Shown here piece by piece: positions 19,568 to 27,757 of a stretch of DNA of 64,000 bases. The translations under genes were made by a program, and so were the position numbers. Within the stretch, counting starts at the first letter, position 1; every line of letters starts with the position of its first letter. The DNA is taken from NCBI RefSeq assembly GCF_900090275.1, contig NZ_LT607755.1, forward strand, positions 3,038,001-3,102,000, written 5' to 3'. The stretch is from Micromonospora zamorensis. GTDB taxonomy: Bacteria; Actinomycetota; Actinomycetes; Mycobacteriales; Micromonosporaceae. The notes below the pieces were generated by a model. The model did not search any database. It was not told the DNA's origin and saw only the letters and a program-made list of their open reading frames with translations.

Positions 19568-19590
19568 TGACGGTGACGCTGCGTTGACGC
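19568..19590 (-). promoter_or_regulatory. Candidate SARP binding repeats for the PKS operon promoter
   Basis: On the minus strand GCGTCA occurs at 19590-19585 and 19579-19574, an exact 11-base pitch. A related CCGTCA is at 19573-19568, and a TAGCTGAT sequence that could be the -10 region follows. SARP activators bind heptameric direct repeats spaced by one helical turn just upstream of the -10. The reading direction is toward the TcmI-type cyclase and PKS operon. Confidence 0.55.
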
Positions 19591-19705
19591 AACCTGTGTA
19601 TCAGCTATGCGTCGAGCGCGCCCGGGACGACGGATCGATCAGATGTTTGCCCAGTTCAGAACCGATCTCAGGTTGACTGTCGCGAATAGAAGGCCCACGC
19701 CGGCG

Positions 19706-19733
19706 TTGACTCACCGTGACCGCTATTGATAAT
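19706..19733 (+). promoter_or_regulatory. Putative vegetative promoter of the SARP gene
   Basis: TTGACT (19706-19711) and GATAAT (19728-19733) are separated by 16 bases, close to consensus for the principal sigma factor. This would leave an untranslated leader of about 110 bases before ATG 19854. Confidence 0.55.
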
Positions 19734-19853
19734 CTTCACGGTGGTCAGCCCGGCGGCCTCAGCGGGCGGGGCCGCGCCCGGCCCCGCCGTCAGCGGTGAG
19801 GTCGACAGTGGCGTCACGGGCAACCGATCCGGGACACAGCAGACAGTCGGGAC

Positions 19854-20675
19854 ATGCGTCCCGCAGGGGGTGCCGCCGTGGCCGCTGATCCGTCCGTGCC
19901 GACCGCCGGAGAACCGCCCGAGGAGGGCGTCTCACTCCACCTGCTCGGCGGCTTCCGCCTGCTGCGCGACGCCGTACCGGTCGTGGTGCCGCGCGGGCTG
20001 CAACGGGTGATCGCGCTGATCGGGCTGCGCCCCGGCGCCACCCGCAGCCAGCTCGCGGGGCTGCTCTGGCCCGACGCCTCCGAGGAACGCGCGCTGTCCT
20101 CCCTGCGCACGGCGCTGTGGCGACTCCGTCAGGACCCGTGCTGCCCGATGACCATGGCCAGCGACACCGTACGACTCGGCACGGCGGTCCGGCTCGACGT
20201 GGACGACCTGGTCGGCACCGCGGCCCGGGTCCGCGACGGCGACGACCCCCGCACCGCCGCCGGGGCGCTCGCCGCCGGACGACACGACCTGCTCCCCGGA
20301 TGGTACGACGACTGGGTGTTGCTGGACCGGGAGAGACTGCGCCAACTGCGCCTGCACATGCTGGAACAGGTCGCCGGGCACCACCTGACCGCAGGGCGAC
20401 ACGGCGAGGCCCTCGAAGCCGCGCTGGAGGCGATGGCCGCCGAACCGTTACGCGAGACACCGCACCGGCTGGTCGTCCGCATCCACCTCGCCGAGGGCAA
20501 CGCCTTCGAAGCCGTCCACGCCTTCTACGTCTACCGGGACCTGCTGCGCAGGGAGTTGCGCCTGGAGCCGAGCCCGGCGATGTGCGCCCTGCTCGACGAC
20601 ACGCTCGCCCCGATCCGCCAGGCCAGCCGGGACGCCGTCACCGATCGCCCGTCACCGGCCGGCCGACGTACGTGA
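19854..20675 (+). CDS. SARP-family transcriptional activator with a TTA codon
   Basis: The 273-residue protein has the SARP layout: an OmpR-like winged helix (about 27-105, VSLHLLGGFRLLRDAVPVVVPRGLQRVIALIGLRPG...SSLRTALWRLRQ) followed by a bacterial transcriptional activation domain (about 112-255, DLLPGWYDDWVLLDRERLRQLRLHMLEQVA...RIHLAEGNAFEAVHAFYVYRDLLRRELRLEPS). Such regulators activate polyketide operons. Leu199 is encoded by TTA (20448-20450), the rare codon read by the bldA tRNA, so translation may be tied to development. It is divergent from the PKS operon, the likely target, and co-directional with a cyclase and a monooxygenase. Confidence 0.93.
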   Translation: MRPAGGAAVAADPSVPTAGEPPEEGVSLHLLGGFRLLRDAVPVVVPRGLQRVIALIGLRPGATRSQLAGLLWPDASEERALSSLRTALWRLRQDPCCPMTMASDTVRLGTAVRLDVDDLVGTAARVRDGDDPRTAAGALAAGRHDLLPGWYDDWVLLDRERLRQLRLHMLEQVAGHHLTAGRHGEALEAALEAMAAEPLRETPHRLVVRIHLAEGNAFEAVHAFYVYRDLLRRELRLEPSPAMCALLDDTLAPIRQASRDAVTDRPSPAGRRT

Positions 20676-20765
20676 CGGTGACGTGACAGGCGCTGCGGCA
20701 CGGTGGGCGCACAGAGCACGTGGCGCCGGTCCGAGGGTCGGGAAGCCACCGGCGGAAGGGGTCCC

Positions 20766-21263
20766 ATGAGTCGTCTACTGATCGTCAGCCGGATCATCCC
20801 GGGCGCGGAGGGGCGGGTCGCCCAGATCTTCGCCGAATCCGACGCCACCGAACTGCCCGGTCTGACCGGCGTCACGCACCGATCCCTGTACTGCCTGCAC
20901 GACCTGTGCGTACACCTGCTGGAGACCTCGGACGTCGACCCGGACGCCCTCGCGGCGGCCCGCAACCACCCGCTCTTCCAGCAGGTCAACGAGCGGCTCT
21001 CCGCGCACACCTCGCCGTACCTGCCAACCTGGCGCTCCCCCCGCGACGCCATCGCCAGCTGCTTCTACCGGTGGGACGCCACCGACGCGCCCGCCGCGCG
21101 CCCGACCAGCGCAGACGCGCCCGCAGCACGCCCAGCCAGCACCGACGCGCCCGCAGCGCGCCCAGCCAGCACCGACGCGCCCGCAGCGCGCCCAGCCAGC
21201 GCCGGCGCTCCCGCAGCGCGCCCGGCCAGCACCGACACACCTGCCGCGCACCCGGCTGGCTGA
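20766..21263 (+). CDS. TcmI-type polyketide cyclase with decapeptide repeat tail
   Basis: Residues 1-106 are a TcmI/WhiE-ORFVII cyclase closely similar to the gene at 19104 (RLLIVSRIIPGAEGRVAQIFAESDATELPGLTGVTHRSLYCLHDLCVHLLE, SPYLPTWRSPRDAIASCFYRWD). Residues 107-165 are six copies of a decapeptide of the form DAPAARPAST. ATG 20766 is preceded by GGAAGGGG; the frame is open further upstream, but no family residues lie there. It lies 90 bases after the SARP gene and 1 base before the monooxygenase, so the three probably form one operon. Two non-identical cyclases suggest separate ring closures or a heteromer. Confidence 0.9.
   Translation: MSRLLIVSRIIPGAEGRVAQIFAESDATELPGLTGVTHRSLYCLHDLCVHLLETSDVDPDALAAARNHPLFQQVNERLSAHTSPYLPTWRSPRDAIASCFYRWDATDAPAARPTSADAPAARPASTDAPAARPASTDAPAARPASAGAPAARPASTDTPAAHPAG
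21084..21260 (+). repeat. 30-bp tandem repeat, about six copies, in cyclase 3' end
   Basis: Units starting GACGCGCCCGC begin at 21084, 21114, 21144 and 21174, with diverged copies at 21204 and 21234, an exact period of 30 bases. They encode an Ala/Pro-rich decapeptide repeat, probably unstructured. Near-identical central copies indicate recent expansion by slippage. Confidence 0.9.
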
Positions 21264-21264
21264 G

Positions 21265-22614
21265 ATGTCCGCCGCCCCACCACACGTACTGATCATCGGC
21301 GCCGGCACCGGCGGACTCTGCCTGGCGCACGGCCTGCGCCGGGCCGGGATCACCGTCGCCGTCTACGAACGGCACCGCGACCGCACCGACGGGCTGCTCG
21401 GTTACCGCGTCGGCATCGGCCCGACCGGTAGCCGGGCACTGCGCGAGTGCCTGCCGCCGGAACTGTTCGCCACCTTCCTGGCCACCTGCGCGCGGCCACC
21501 GCACTACTTCAACGTGGTCACCCAGGGGCTGCGCCAGACCGCGTCGTTCGCGCTACGGCCCAGCGCCGACCCGGTGCACACCGAACACTCGGTGGCCCGG
21601 ATGGTGCTGCGCCACGTGCTGCTGACCGGCCTGGACGACGTGGTGCACTTCGACAAGACCTTCACCCGGTACGAGCAGCGCGACGACGGCACGGTCACCG
21701 CGTACTTCGCCGACGGCACCAGCGCCACCGGCGACCTGCTGGTCGGGGCGGACGGCACACACTCGGCGGTACGCCGGCAGTACCTGCCGCACGCCGTCAC
21801 CCGCGACGCCGGCACCATCAACATCGCCACCCGCATCCCACTGACCGCACACACCCGCGACCTCGTCCCGGAACGCGTCCGCCAGGGCATCTCACTGATC
21901 TTCGGCATCGGCGGGATAATGGGCGTGCTGCACGTCATGGACTTCAAGTGGGACGCCGAACGGGCGATCAAGCCCGGCGTCAGCGACGCGGACGCCGCCC
22001 TGCTGCGGCAGTGGCCCGGCCTGTCCGACGACACCACCACCGACAACATCAACCTCATCATCTGGAGTGCCGCCCGCCGGTTCCCCGCCGACGTGATGGA
22101 ACGACGAGGCGAGGACCTCGTACGGGTCGCCCTGGAACTCACCACCAACTGGCACCCGAACCTGCGGGAGCTGCTCACCCGCGCGGACCCGGCCAGCGTC
22201 CTCCCGATCAACGTGTCGACGTCCGAACCGGTGCCTCCCTGGAAGAGCAGCACCGTCACCATGCTCGGGGACGCCATCCACACCATGACCCCCGGTCGCG
22301 GTGTCGGCGCGAACACCGCCCTGCGCGACGCCCGCCTGCTCTGCGAGCAGCTCACCCGGGCCACCACCGGAGACAAGACGCTGCTCCAGGCGGTGGCGGA
22401 CTACGAGGCCGCCATGGCGCCGTACGGCTTCGCGCGGGTCGCCGAATCGTTGAACCGCAGCGGCACCAGCGGCGACGACCGGATGTACCGGCCGGTGGTG
22501 GGCCGGCTCGCGCTGCTCGGGGCACGCGGCTACTTCGGAGTGACCAGCCGGGTGCCGCGACTGCGCCGCCGGTTCGTCGACGACTTCCACACCTACGAGG
22601 GCGATCAGGACTGA
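21265..22614 (+). CDS. FAD-dependent aromatic monooxygenase
   Basis: The 449-residue class A flavoprotein monooxygenase has an N-terminal FAD dinucleotide fold (VLIIGAGTGGLCLAHGLRRAG, residues 8-28), a GADGTHSAVR motif near 160 and the FAD-ribityl motif GDAIHTMTPGRGVGANTALRDA near 335-356. Such NAD(P)H-dependent enzymes hydroxylate aromatic rings, and whiE-type clusters carry one (ORFVIII). ATG 21265 follows the cyclase stop by one base. It is the last gene of the SARP-cyclase-monooxygenase unit and is followed by a strong hairpin. Confidence 0.9.
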   Translation: MSAAPPHVLIIGAGTGGLCLAHGLRRAGITVAVYERHRDRTDGLLGYRVGIGPTGSRALRECLPPELFATFLATCARPPHYFNVVTQGLRQTASFALRPSADPVHTEHSVARMVLRHVLLTGLDDVVHFDKTFTRYEQRDDGTVTAYFADGTSATGDLLVGADGTHSAVRRQYLPHAVTRDAGTINIATRIPLTAHTRDLVPERVRQGISLIFGIGGIMGVLHVMDFKWDAERAIKPGVSDADAALLRQWPGLSDDTTTDNINLIIWSAARRFPADVMERRGEDLVRVALELTTNWHPNLRELLTRADPASVLPINVSTSEPVPPWKSSTVTMLGDAIHTMTPGRGVGANTALRDARLLCEQLTRATTGDKTLLQAVADYEAAMAPYGFARVAESLNRSGTSGDDRMYRPVVGRLALLGARGYFGVTSRVPRLRRRFVDDFHTYEGDQD

Positions 22615-22632
22615 CCCGGGCAACAGCCCGTC

Positions 22633-22667
22633 GACCCGGGTTCGGCGTTCCGCGCCGGGCCCGGGTC
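22633..22667 (+). terminator. Hairpin terminator after the monooxygenase gene
   Basis: GACCCGGGTTCGGCG pairs with CGCCGGGCCCGGGTC (15 bp, two G-T wobbles) across a 5-base loop, 18 bases after the stop. It marks the right end of the biosynthetic cluster. Confidence 0.75.
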
Positions 22668-22888
22668 TCGTCGTGTCCGTGCTGATCTCGTCGAGTCGCT
22701 GGCTCTCGTCGAGCCTGGCTTTTGTGCTGCTTGAGGCGACGCTGTGTCACTCGGCGGGCACCGGCTGATGTGGCCGCCCGATGCACAACGCCCCTGGCCG
22801 ATCCTGTCTCTCGCCCGCAATACGCGTGTGCGAAGCTGCGGCGAGTTTTTCTCGTGACTTATCCAACGAGCTGAGAGGGAGGTTCGCC

Positions 22889-24091
22889 GTGGCGTGGTCT
22901 ATCGGACACTCGCTGATAGTGGTACTGGCACTGTTGCTGGGACTGGCCGCCGGATGGTTGCTGCGCGGCCGGCGGGGCGTGCAAGGCAACTCGATTGTGG
23001 AAGGTGACCCCGTCGCCGGCCTGGCCGTGATCTCCACGCCGACGCCGGCGGCCACCACCGACGAGGTCCAGCCCGCGGCCGCCGTCGACCCGGCCCCGAC
23101 CGCCGTCGCGGACGAGCCGGTGCCGGTGGACACGGTCAGCGCGCCAGCCGCGGTGACCGCTGCGGACGGTCCCACCCCGGTTCCCGTCCCGACGGAAGCC
23201 CCGAGCACTATCGACCCGGCCGATATGGCGCTGACCGAGCCCCCGCCGCCCGTACCGGCCGCCGAGCAGCCCGACCCGGCCGAGCTGCGGTCGGAGCCCG
23301 TTGTGGAGTCGACCCCCGAACCGGTCGAGGTCGATGAGCAGCCCGCCCCGGCGGGCGTGATCGCCCCTCGTCGGCCCGCGGACGACCTCCCGTCCGTTGA
23401 CAGCACGCCGCTCGACAGCACCCCGGCCGACGAGCCGCTCCCGGTCACCCCGGCCGACGATGCGGTCGCGACCACCCCGGCCGACGATGCGGTCACGACC
23501 ACCCCGGCCGACGATGCGGTCGCGACCACCCCGGCCGACGATGCCGAGACCCGGGCCACGGTGGCCGATCCGGCGGAGGCACCGGTGACCACCGACGCGG
23601 TGGACGTGGACCCGGTGGACGCTCACCGGGTGGACGCGGAGCCGGCCGACGCGGACGCGGTGCACACCAACGCCGTGCACACCAACGCCGTGCACACCAA
23701 CGCCGTGAGCACCGACGCTGACGCTGACGCTGAGTCGGTACGGGCGCCGGTGGCCACGCCTCCGGTCCGGCCGGCCGTGAGCGCGACCCCTCCGGTCCGT
23801 TCGACCGCCGACACCGCGATCAGCACCTACGAGGGCGACCCGACGGGCCCGGCCGACGACTTCCGCCGCATCCAGGGGATCGGCCCGAAGATGGCGGCGG
23901 CGTTGCAGGACGCCGGCGTGCGCACGTACGGCCAGCTCGGCGATTTGGACGAGCCGGCACTGCGCGATCTCATCCGTGCCGCCGGTCTGCGCGCCGCGCC
24001 CGGGCTGGCCAGCTGGCCGCAGCAGGCCCGTGTGCTCGCCGGAGCTGGTGAGGAGATGGCCGCGGTGCTGCCGGGCAGCAACCAGGCCTGA
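22889..24091 (+). CDS. Membrane-anchored protein with Ala/Pro/Asp-rich stalk and C-terminal helix-hairpin-helix domain
   Basis: The 400-residue protein has one N-terminal membrane helix (about 3-25, SIGHSLIVVLALLLGLAAGWLL), then about 290 residues of low-complexity Ala/Val/Pro/Thr/Asp, then a helix-hairpin-helix-like domain (about 325-385, DDFRRIQGIGPKMAAALQDAGVRTYGQLGDLDEPALRDLI) of the kind often seen in nucleic-acid-binding or ribosomal-L21-like domains. GTG 22889 has GGGAGG six bases upstream. The stalk contains a 9-residue repeat (TPADDAVAT, 23446-23554) and VHTNA three times (23660-23704). Function is unknown; it may tether DNA or act as a cell-envelope adaptor. Confidence 0.8.
   Translation: MAWSIGHSLIVVLALLLGLAAGWLLRGRRGVQGNSIVEGDPVAGLAVISTPTPAATTDEVQPAAAVDPAPTAVADEPVPVDTVSAPAAVTAADGPTPVPVPTEAPSTIDPADMALTEPPPPVPAAEQPDPAELRSEPVVESTPEPVEVDEQPAPAGVIAPRRPADDLPSVDSTPLDSTPADEPLPVTPADDAVATTPADDAVTTTPADDAVATTPADDAETRATVADPAEAPVTTDAVDVDPVDAHRVDAEPADADAVHTNAVHTNAVHTNAVSTDADADAESVRAPVATPPVRPAVSATPPVRSTADTAISTYEGDPTGPADDFRRIQGIGPKMAAALQDAGVRTYGQLGDLDEPALRDLIRAAGLRAAPGLASWPQQARVLAGAGEEMAAVLPGSNQA
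23446..23554 (+). repeat. 27-bp tandem repeat, four copies, within the stalk
   Basis: Copies of ACCCCGGCCGACGA start at 23447, 23474, 23501 and 23528, a period of 27 bases, encoding TPADDAV(A/T)T. A separate 15-bp repeat (GTGCACACCAACGCC) occurs three times at about 23660-23704. Confidence 0.9.
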
Positions 24092-24102
24092 CGCCCGAGA
24101 CC

Positions 24103-24146
24103 GAGCCCTCGGCCCACCGTCCAACGCGACGGTAGGCCGGGGGCTC
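24103..24146 (+). terminator. Long hairpin terminator after the HhH protein gene
   Basis: GAGCCCTCGGCC pairs with GGCCGGGGGCTC, and the inner ACCGTC pairs with GACGGT around CAACGC. The stem starts 12 bases after the stop. The rest of the 307-base gap to the LtrA gene holds nothing else recognisable. Confidence 0.8.
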
Positions 24147-24398
24147 GTCCGTGCGGGTCGGAACACCGCAGGGCCGCACGCCGAACCGACGGACAAGGCG
24201 CACGGTGAGCGACTCGCCTTGCAGGAAACCGCGCCATCCGACCGACCCGGACACCCCGACTTACAGGAACCCGAGTCGATCAGCCCCGGTTGGGGGAAGG
24301 GCCGGCGAATTCGGGGCCGTGCCGTCGACCGATCGTTACCGTCCGGGGAGGTGGACCGGACGGGTCCGTCGAGTCGACCGGTTCCGCAGGAGAATCCC

Positions 24399-25607
24399 GT
24401 GAACCTCGCCGCGCCGGAGCCCGGGTCACCTGGGCCCCGCCGCCCTCCGGTGCGTGATCCGGCGGCCCCGCGCCGGGTGACACTTCTCGAACTCTTCTTC
24501 GACCTTGTGTACGTGGTCGCGTTGGCCCTCATCTCCCGCGGACTGGTCGACCAGCTCGACTGGCACCGGGCAGGTCAGGCACTGATCATGCTGGCCGCCG
24601 TCTGGTGGACCTGGGTGATCACCACCCTGGTCACCGACCTGTACAACCCGGAACGCACCGAGATCAAGCTGCTGATCAGCGCCGTGATGTTCGGCGCGCT
24701 GCTGATGACCACGGCGATCCCGGAGGCGTTCAAGGACCGCGGGCTCGTCTTCGCCGGCACCTACGTGGCGATCCACCTGGGGCGCGGGCTGTTCCTGATG
24801 CCGGCGGTACGCCGAGAACCGCAGACCCAGCGTCGGGCGGTACGCATCTTCATCTGGTTCGCGGTGTCCGCGATCCCGTGGATCATCGGCGGGTTCGTCA
24901 GCGACGACGCCCGGCTGGTGTGCTGGGCTATCGCGCTCGCCATCGACTACATCGGTTTCCGCCTCGCGTACCCGGTGCCCGGGCTCGGGATGGTGCCGGA
25001 ACCCCAGCGCAACGTGACGGCGGAGCACCTCTCCGAGCGCTACCAGCAGTTCTTCATCATCGCCCTCGGCGACGCGATCCTGATTATCGGCACCATGTTC
25101 AGCGCGCAGCACAGCGAGACGGAGAACATCGGCGCGTTCGCCGTGGCGTTCCTGACCACCCTGCTGCTCTGGCGAATCTACGTGCACAAGTCCGGTCAGC
25201 TCCTACCGATGGCCATCAAGGGATCGGCGTCGCCGAGCAAGTTCCTGTTCACCGCGCCGTACACCCATCTGTTGATGGTCGCCGGGGTGGTGACCACGGC
25301 CTCCGGGTTCCACCTCGTGCTGCTCGAACCGAGCGGCCGGACGCCACCGGCCTGGGCGGCGGTGATCCTCGGCGGTCCGGCACTCTTCCTGACCGGACGG
25401 GCCTCCTTCGAGTACGAGGTGTTCAGCCGGGTGTCGTGGTCCCGCCCCGGCGGGGTGCTGGCGCTGCTCACCATCGCGCCCGCCGTGCTGTACCTGCCAC
25501 CGGTGTTCGCCTCCCTCGGCGCCCTCCTGGTGCTGGCCGGCGTGGCGTACGCGGACTTCCGACGCAGTTACGGCAAGCCGCCGGAGGCTCCCAGCCCACC
25601 ACACTGA
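24399..25607 (+). CDS. ltrA: Low temperature requirement protein A (LtrA) family membrane protein
   Basis: The 402-residue polytopic membrane protein opens with the family hallmark VTLLELFFDLVYVVALALIS and has about ten hydrophobic helices through residue 395. Further family segments are WWTWVITTLVTDLYNPE, YVAIHLGRGLFL, LSERYQQFFIIALGDAILIIGT and the HKSGQLLPMAIKG loop. GTG 24399 is preceded by AGGAGA. LtrA was named for growth of Listeria at low temperature; its molecular function is unknown. It stands alone and converges on the maleate-isomerase-like gene with a 43-base gap. Confidence 0.9.
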   Translation: MNLAAPEPGSPGPRRPPVRDPAAPRRVTLLELFFDLVYVVALALISRGLVDQLDWHRAGQALIMLAAVWWTWVITTLVTDLYNPERTEIKLLISAVMFGALLMTTAIPEAFKDRGLVFAGTYVAIHLGRGLFLMPAVRREPQTQRRAVRIFIWFAVSAIPWIIGGFVSDDARLVCWAIALAIDYIGFRLAYPVPGLGMVPEPQRNVTAEHLSERYQQFFIIALGDAILIIGTMFSAQHSETENIGAFAVAFLTTLLLWRIYVHKSGQLLPMAIKGSASPSKFLFTAPYTHLLMVAGVVTTASGFHLVLLEPSGRTPPAWAAVILGGPALFLTGRASFEYEVFSRVSWSRPGGVLALLTIAPAVLYLPPVFASLGALLVLAGVAYADFRRSYGKPPEAPSPPH

Positions 25608-25650
25608 AGCAGCCCACCGCACTGAACCGGCCCACCGCGGCGTCGGCGGG

Positions 25651-26406
25651 TCAGCGGGCCGTCCCGGCCAGCAGGAGGCCGGCGTCCGGCACGTACGGCT
25701 CGACGCCCAGACCGGTCAGCAGTTGGTGCACCGTGGCGGTGGCCGCGGTGAGCACCGGGCGGCCGAGGCGGGCCTCCACCTGCGGCACCGCCGCCAACGA
25801 CGGCAGCTGCACGCAGGCGGAGAGAACCACCGCGTCCACGTCGGTCACGTCCAGCCGGTCGGCCAGTTCGACCAGGCGGGACGTGGGGATGCGTCCCACC
25901 GCCACGTTGTCCGGCTCGCTCAGGCTCAACGCGTCGGTCACCTGCACGCCGTGCGCGGCAAGGTAGGCGGCGACGGTCGCGGTCAACGGCGGCAGGTACG
26001 GCGCGATCAGGGCCACCCGGCGGGCACCCAACGCCCGCAGCCCGGTGACCAACGCGCCCGCGCTGGTCACCACCGGCATGTCGTGCCCGGCACGACCGGC
26101 CGCGCGGCCCAACCGCCGCTCGGCCCGCTCGTGCGCCCCGGCGCCCTCGCACATCACCGCCACCAGGCAGGCGTACGCGAGGACGTCGCAGCGGGCGTCG
26201 GCCAGCTCGGCGGCGCACCGGACGGCGGAGCGGTTCATCCGGGCCAGTTCGTCGAGGGTCACCTGGCGCAGCCGTACGCGGCTGGAGTGCGTGGTGAAGC
26301 GGACCGTCGGGTCGACAATCTCGCGTCGGCGCAGCATCGCCGGGATCTCGGTCTCCATGGTGGTGTTCGAACTGGGCACCACCAGGCCGACCCGGTATTC
26401 GCTCAC
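25651..26406 (-). CDS. Maleate isomerase / Asp-Glu racemase superfamily enzyme
   Basis: The 251-residue protein matches maleate cis-trans isomerase-like members of the Asp/Glu racemase superfamily. It has VGLVVPSSNTTMETE at the N-terminus and two potential catalytic Cys residues, in YACLVAVMCEGAG (about residue 79) and in SACVQLPS (about 196). Arylmalonate decarboxylase belongs to the same superfamily and is an alternative. ATG 26406 overlaps the YrdC-like gene stop, so both are made from one transcript. Substrate is unknown. Confidence 0.85.
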   Translation of the reverse strand: MSEYRVGLVVPSSNTTMETEIPAMLRRREIVDPTVRFTTHSSRVRLRQVTLDELARMNRSAVRCAAELADARCDVLAYACLVAVMCEGAGAHERAERRLGRAAGRAGHDMPVVTSAGALVTGLRALGARRVALIAPYLPPLTATVAAYLAAHGVQVTDALSLSEPDNVAVGRIPTSRLVELADRLDVTDVDAVVLSACVQLPSLAAVPQVEARLGRPVLTAATATVHQLLTGLGVEPYVPDAGLLLAGTAR

Positions 26407-27230
26407 ACCAGCGCCCCGGCGTACCCCCGGACCTGCAACCGCTGCCGGGCGGTGCCGCCGAGGCGCACCTGCAGGCCGAGCGGCGCGGCCGCGCGGCGGA
26501 CGTCGTCGAGGTGCAGCGACCCGTGCCGGTCCACGGTGAGCACGGGCGGCTCCTCCAGCTCACCCTCCGGCGCGTGGAAGGAGAGCAGGGTGACCGAGGT
26601 GGTGAGGTAGCCCGGGTACGCCGCGCGGGCCGCCGCCTCGTCCCGGTGCAGGAGCACCACCAGGTCGTCGAGGTGGGCGAAGTCGGCGGCGAGGCCCCCG
26701 GCCTTCCAGTGCGCCGGTTCCTCGGCCGTGCCGGTGAGATGGCGGGACCGGTTCGCCGAGGTGATGTAGAGGTGGTCCGACCCGGTCTCGGCGAGCGCCC
26801 GCTCGAAGAAGGCGTTGGACGGGCAGGTCAGGCCCGGGGCGATCACCTGGGTGGTTCGTACTCCCTGGTCGACCTGGACGAGGTGCTCGGGGAGCCGTTC
26901 CGCCGCCGGGCCCCGGAAGCCGAACGGCCCGGCGCCGTAGAGGGCGTCCATCAACGCCCGCACCCGACCGACCGGCAACCGGGGCGAGATCCGGGTCCAG
27001 TCGAACATTCCCGGGATCCGTCCGATCGCGGTGGTGATGCTGCCGACCTGGTGGACCGGACGCCCCTTGGCGAGGTTGACCCGGCCGACGGTGTCCGCGT
27101 CGGGACGCGTGACGATGACGTAGAAGTTGGCGAACGCCGCCGCGACGACCGCGCCGCCAGCCAGCGCGCGGGCCGCGACCGCGACGTCCTCGGGGCGGTC
27201 GATGTACAGGGGCGGTGACGGGGCGTCCAT
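26403..27230 (-). CDS. YrdC/Sua5-like domain protein
   Basis: The 275-residue protein resembles the YrdC/Sua5 (threonylcarbamoyl-AMP synthase) fold: AFANFYVIVTRPDADTVGRVNLAKGRPVHQ corresponds to the nucleotide/bicarbonate-binding region, and DHLYITSANRSRHLTG to the ITSAN-SG motif. It diverges from housekeeping TsaC, so it is probably a paralogue with another substrate. ATG 27230 has AGGAGG four bases upstream. The coupled downstream maleate-isomerase-like gene suggests a two-enzyme pathway. The 5' flank up to 27483 has no gene. Confidence 0.72.
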   Translation of the reverse strand: MDAPSPPLYIDRPEDVAVAARALAGGAVVAAAFANFYVIVTRPDADTVGRVNLAKGRPVHQVGSITTAIGRIPGMFDWTRISPRLPVGRVRALMDALYGAGPFGFRGPAAERLPEHLVQVDQGVRTTQVIAPGLTCPSNAFFERALAETGSDHLYITSANRSRHLTGTAEEPAHWKAGGLAADFAHLDDLVVLLHRDEAAARAAYPGYLTTSVTLLSFHAPEGELEEPPVLTVDRHGSLHLDDVRRAAAPLGLQVRLGGTARQRLQVRGYAGALV

Positions 27231-27483
27231 GAGTCCTCCTCGGCGGGGCGCTGAGGCAGTTCTACGTCCACCGCCCCGTACGACGGCGAGGTCGGTCGGC
27301 GATCCGATAGCCGATTCGCGTGACCCGGTGCGGGCGGCTGATGCGCGGGCGGTACTCAACGGCGGACGGCATCGGCCGGACGGCCGATCCCCCGGGGGTC
27401 GTGGCGGGCAACCGTTAGCCGCGTGACCCGATTGGGTACAACGCCTGCACCTCAGATCCACCACATTCCCCCAGGAGGCAGCG

Positions 27484-27690
27484 ATGCGCGGCACCTCGAT
27501 ACTCGGAGTCATCGTCGTGATCTGGTTGGTGATCGGCGCAATCGCCGGTGGCCAGCGAGGCTATTACAGCGGCGACGACACTAACTGCGCCGAGGCCGGC
27601 ACCATCCTGGTCACCATCGTGGCCGGGCCCTTGAACTACATCGGCGCCAACCCCAAGGTCGACTGCAAGCTGCCCGAACCCTCGAAGTAG
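27484..27690 (+). CDS. Small membrane protein, unknown function
   Basis: The 68-residue product has one strongly hydrophobic helix (about 5-24, SILGVIVVIWLVIGAIAGGQ), a short GYYSGDDTNC loop and a second hydrophobic stretch AGTILVTIVAGPLNYIG. Two Cys (about 35 and 62) could pair outside the membrane. ATG 27484 follows CCAGGAGGCAGCG, a good ribosome site. A strong hairpin follows its stop. I recognise no characterised family. Confidence 0.8.
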   Translation: MRGTSILGVIVVIWLVIGAIAGGQRGYYSGDDTNCAEAGTILVTIVAGPLNYIGANPKVDCKLPEPSK

Positions 27691-27702
27691 GTCGAACGCA
27701 CT

Positions 27703-27737
27703 CCGGCCCGTGCCCCCTGACCGGGGGCACGGGCCGG
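27703..27737. terminator. Perfect 15-bp bidirectional hairpin terminator
   Basis: CCGGCCCGTGCCCCC and GGGGGCACGGGCCGG flank a 5-base loop between two convergent genes (stops at 27690 and 27758). Confidence 0.85.
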
Positions 27738-27757
27738 CGCATGTCGCCGAGGAGCAC

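Larger units (their letters stand above)
19443..19853. promoter_or_regulatory. Divergent promoter region, PKS operon / SARP gene
   Basis: This 411-base gap separates the minus-strand PKS operon start (19442) from the SARP gene (19854). It contains candidate SARP direct repeats (19568-19590), a good sigma-70-like promoter toward the SARP gene (19706-19733) and several GTCACCGTGA-like elements in both orientations. No coding frame is convincing. Confidence 0.75.
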
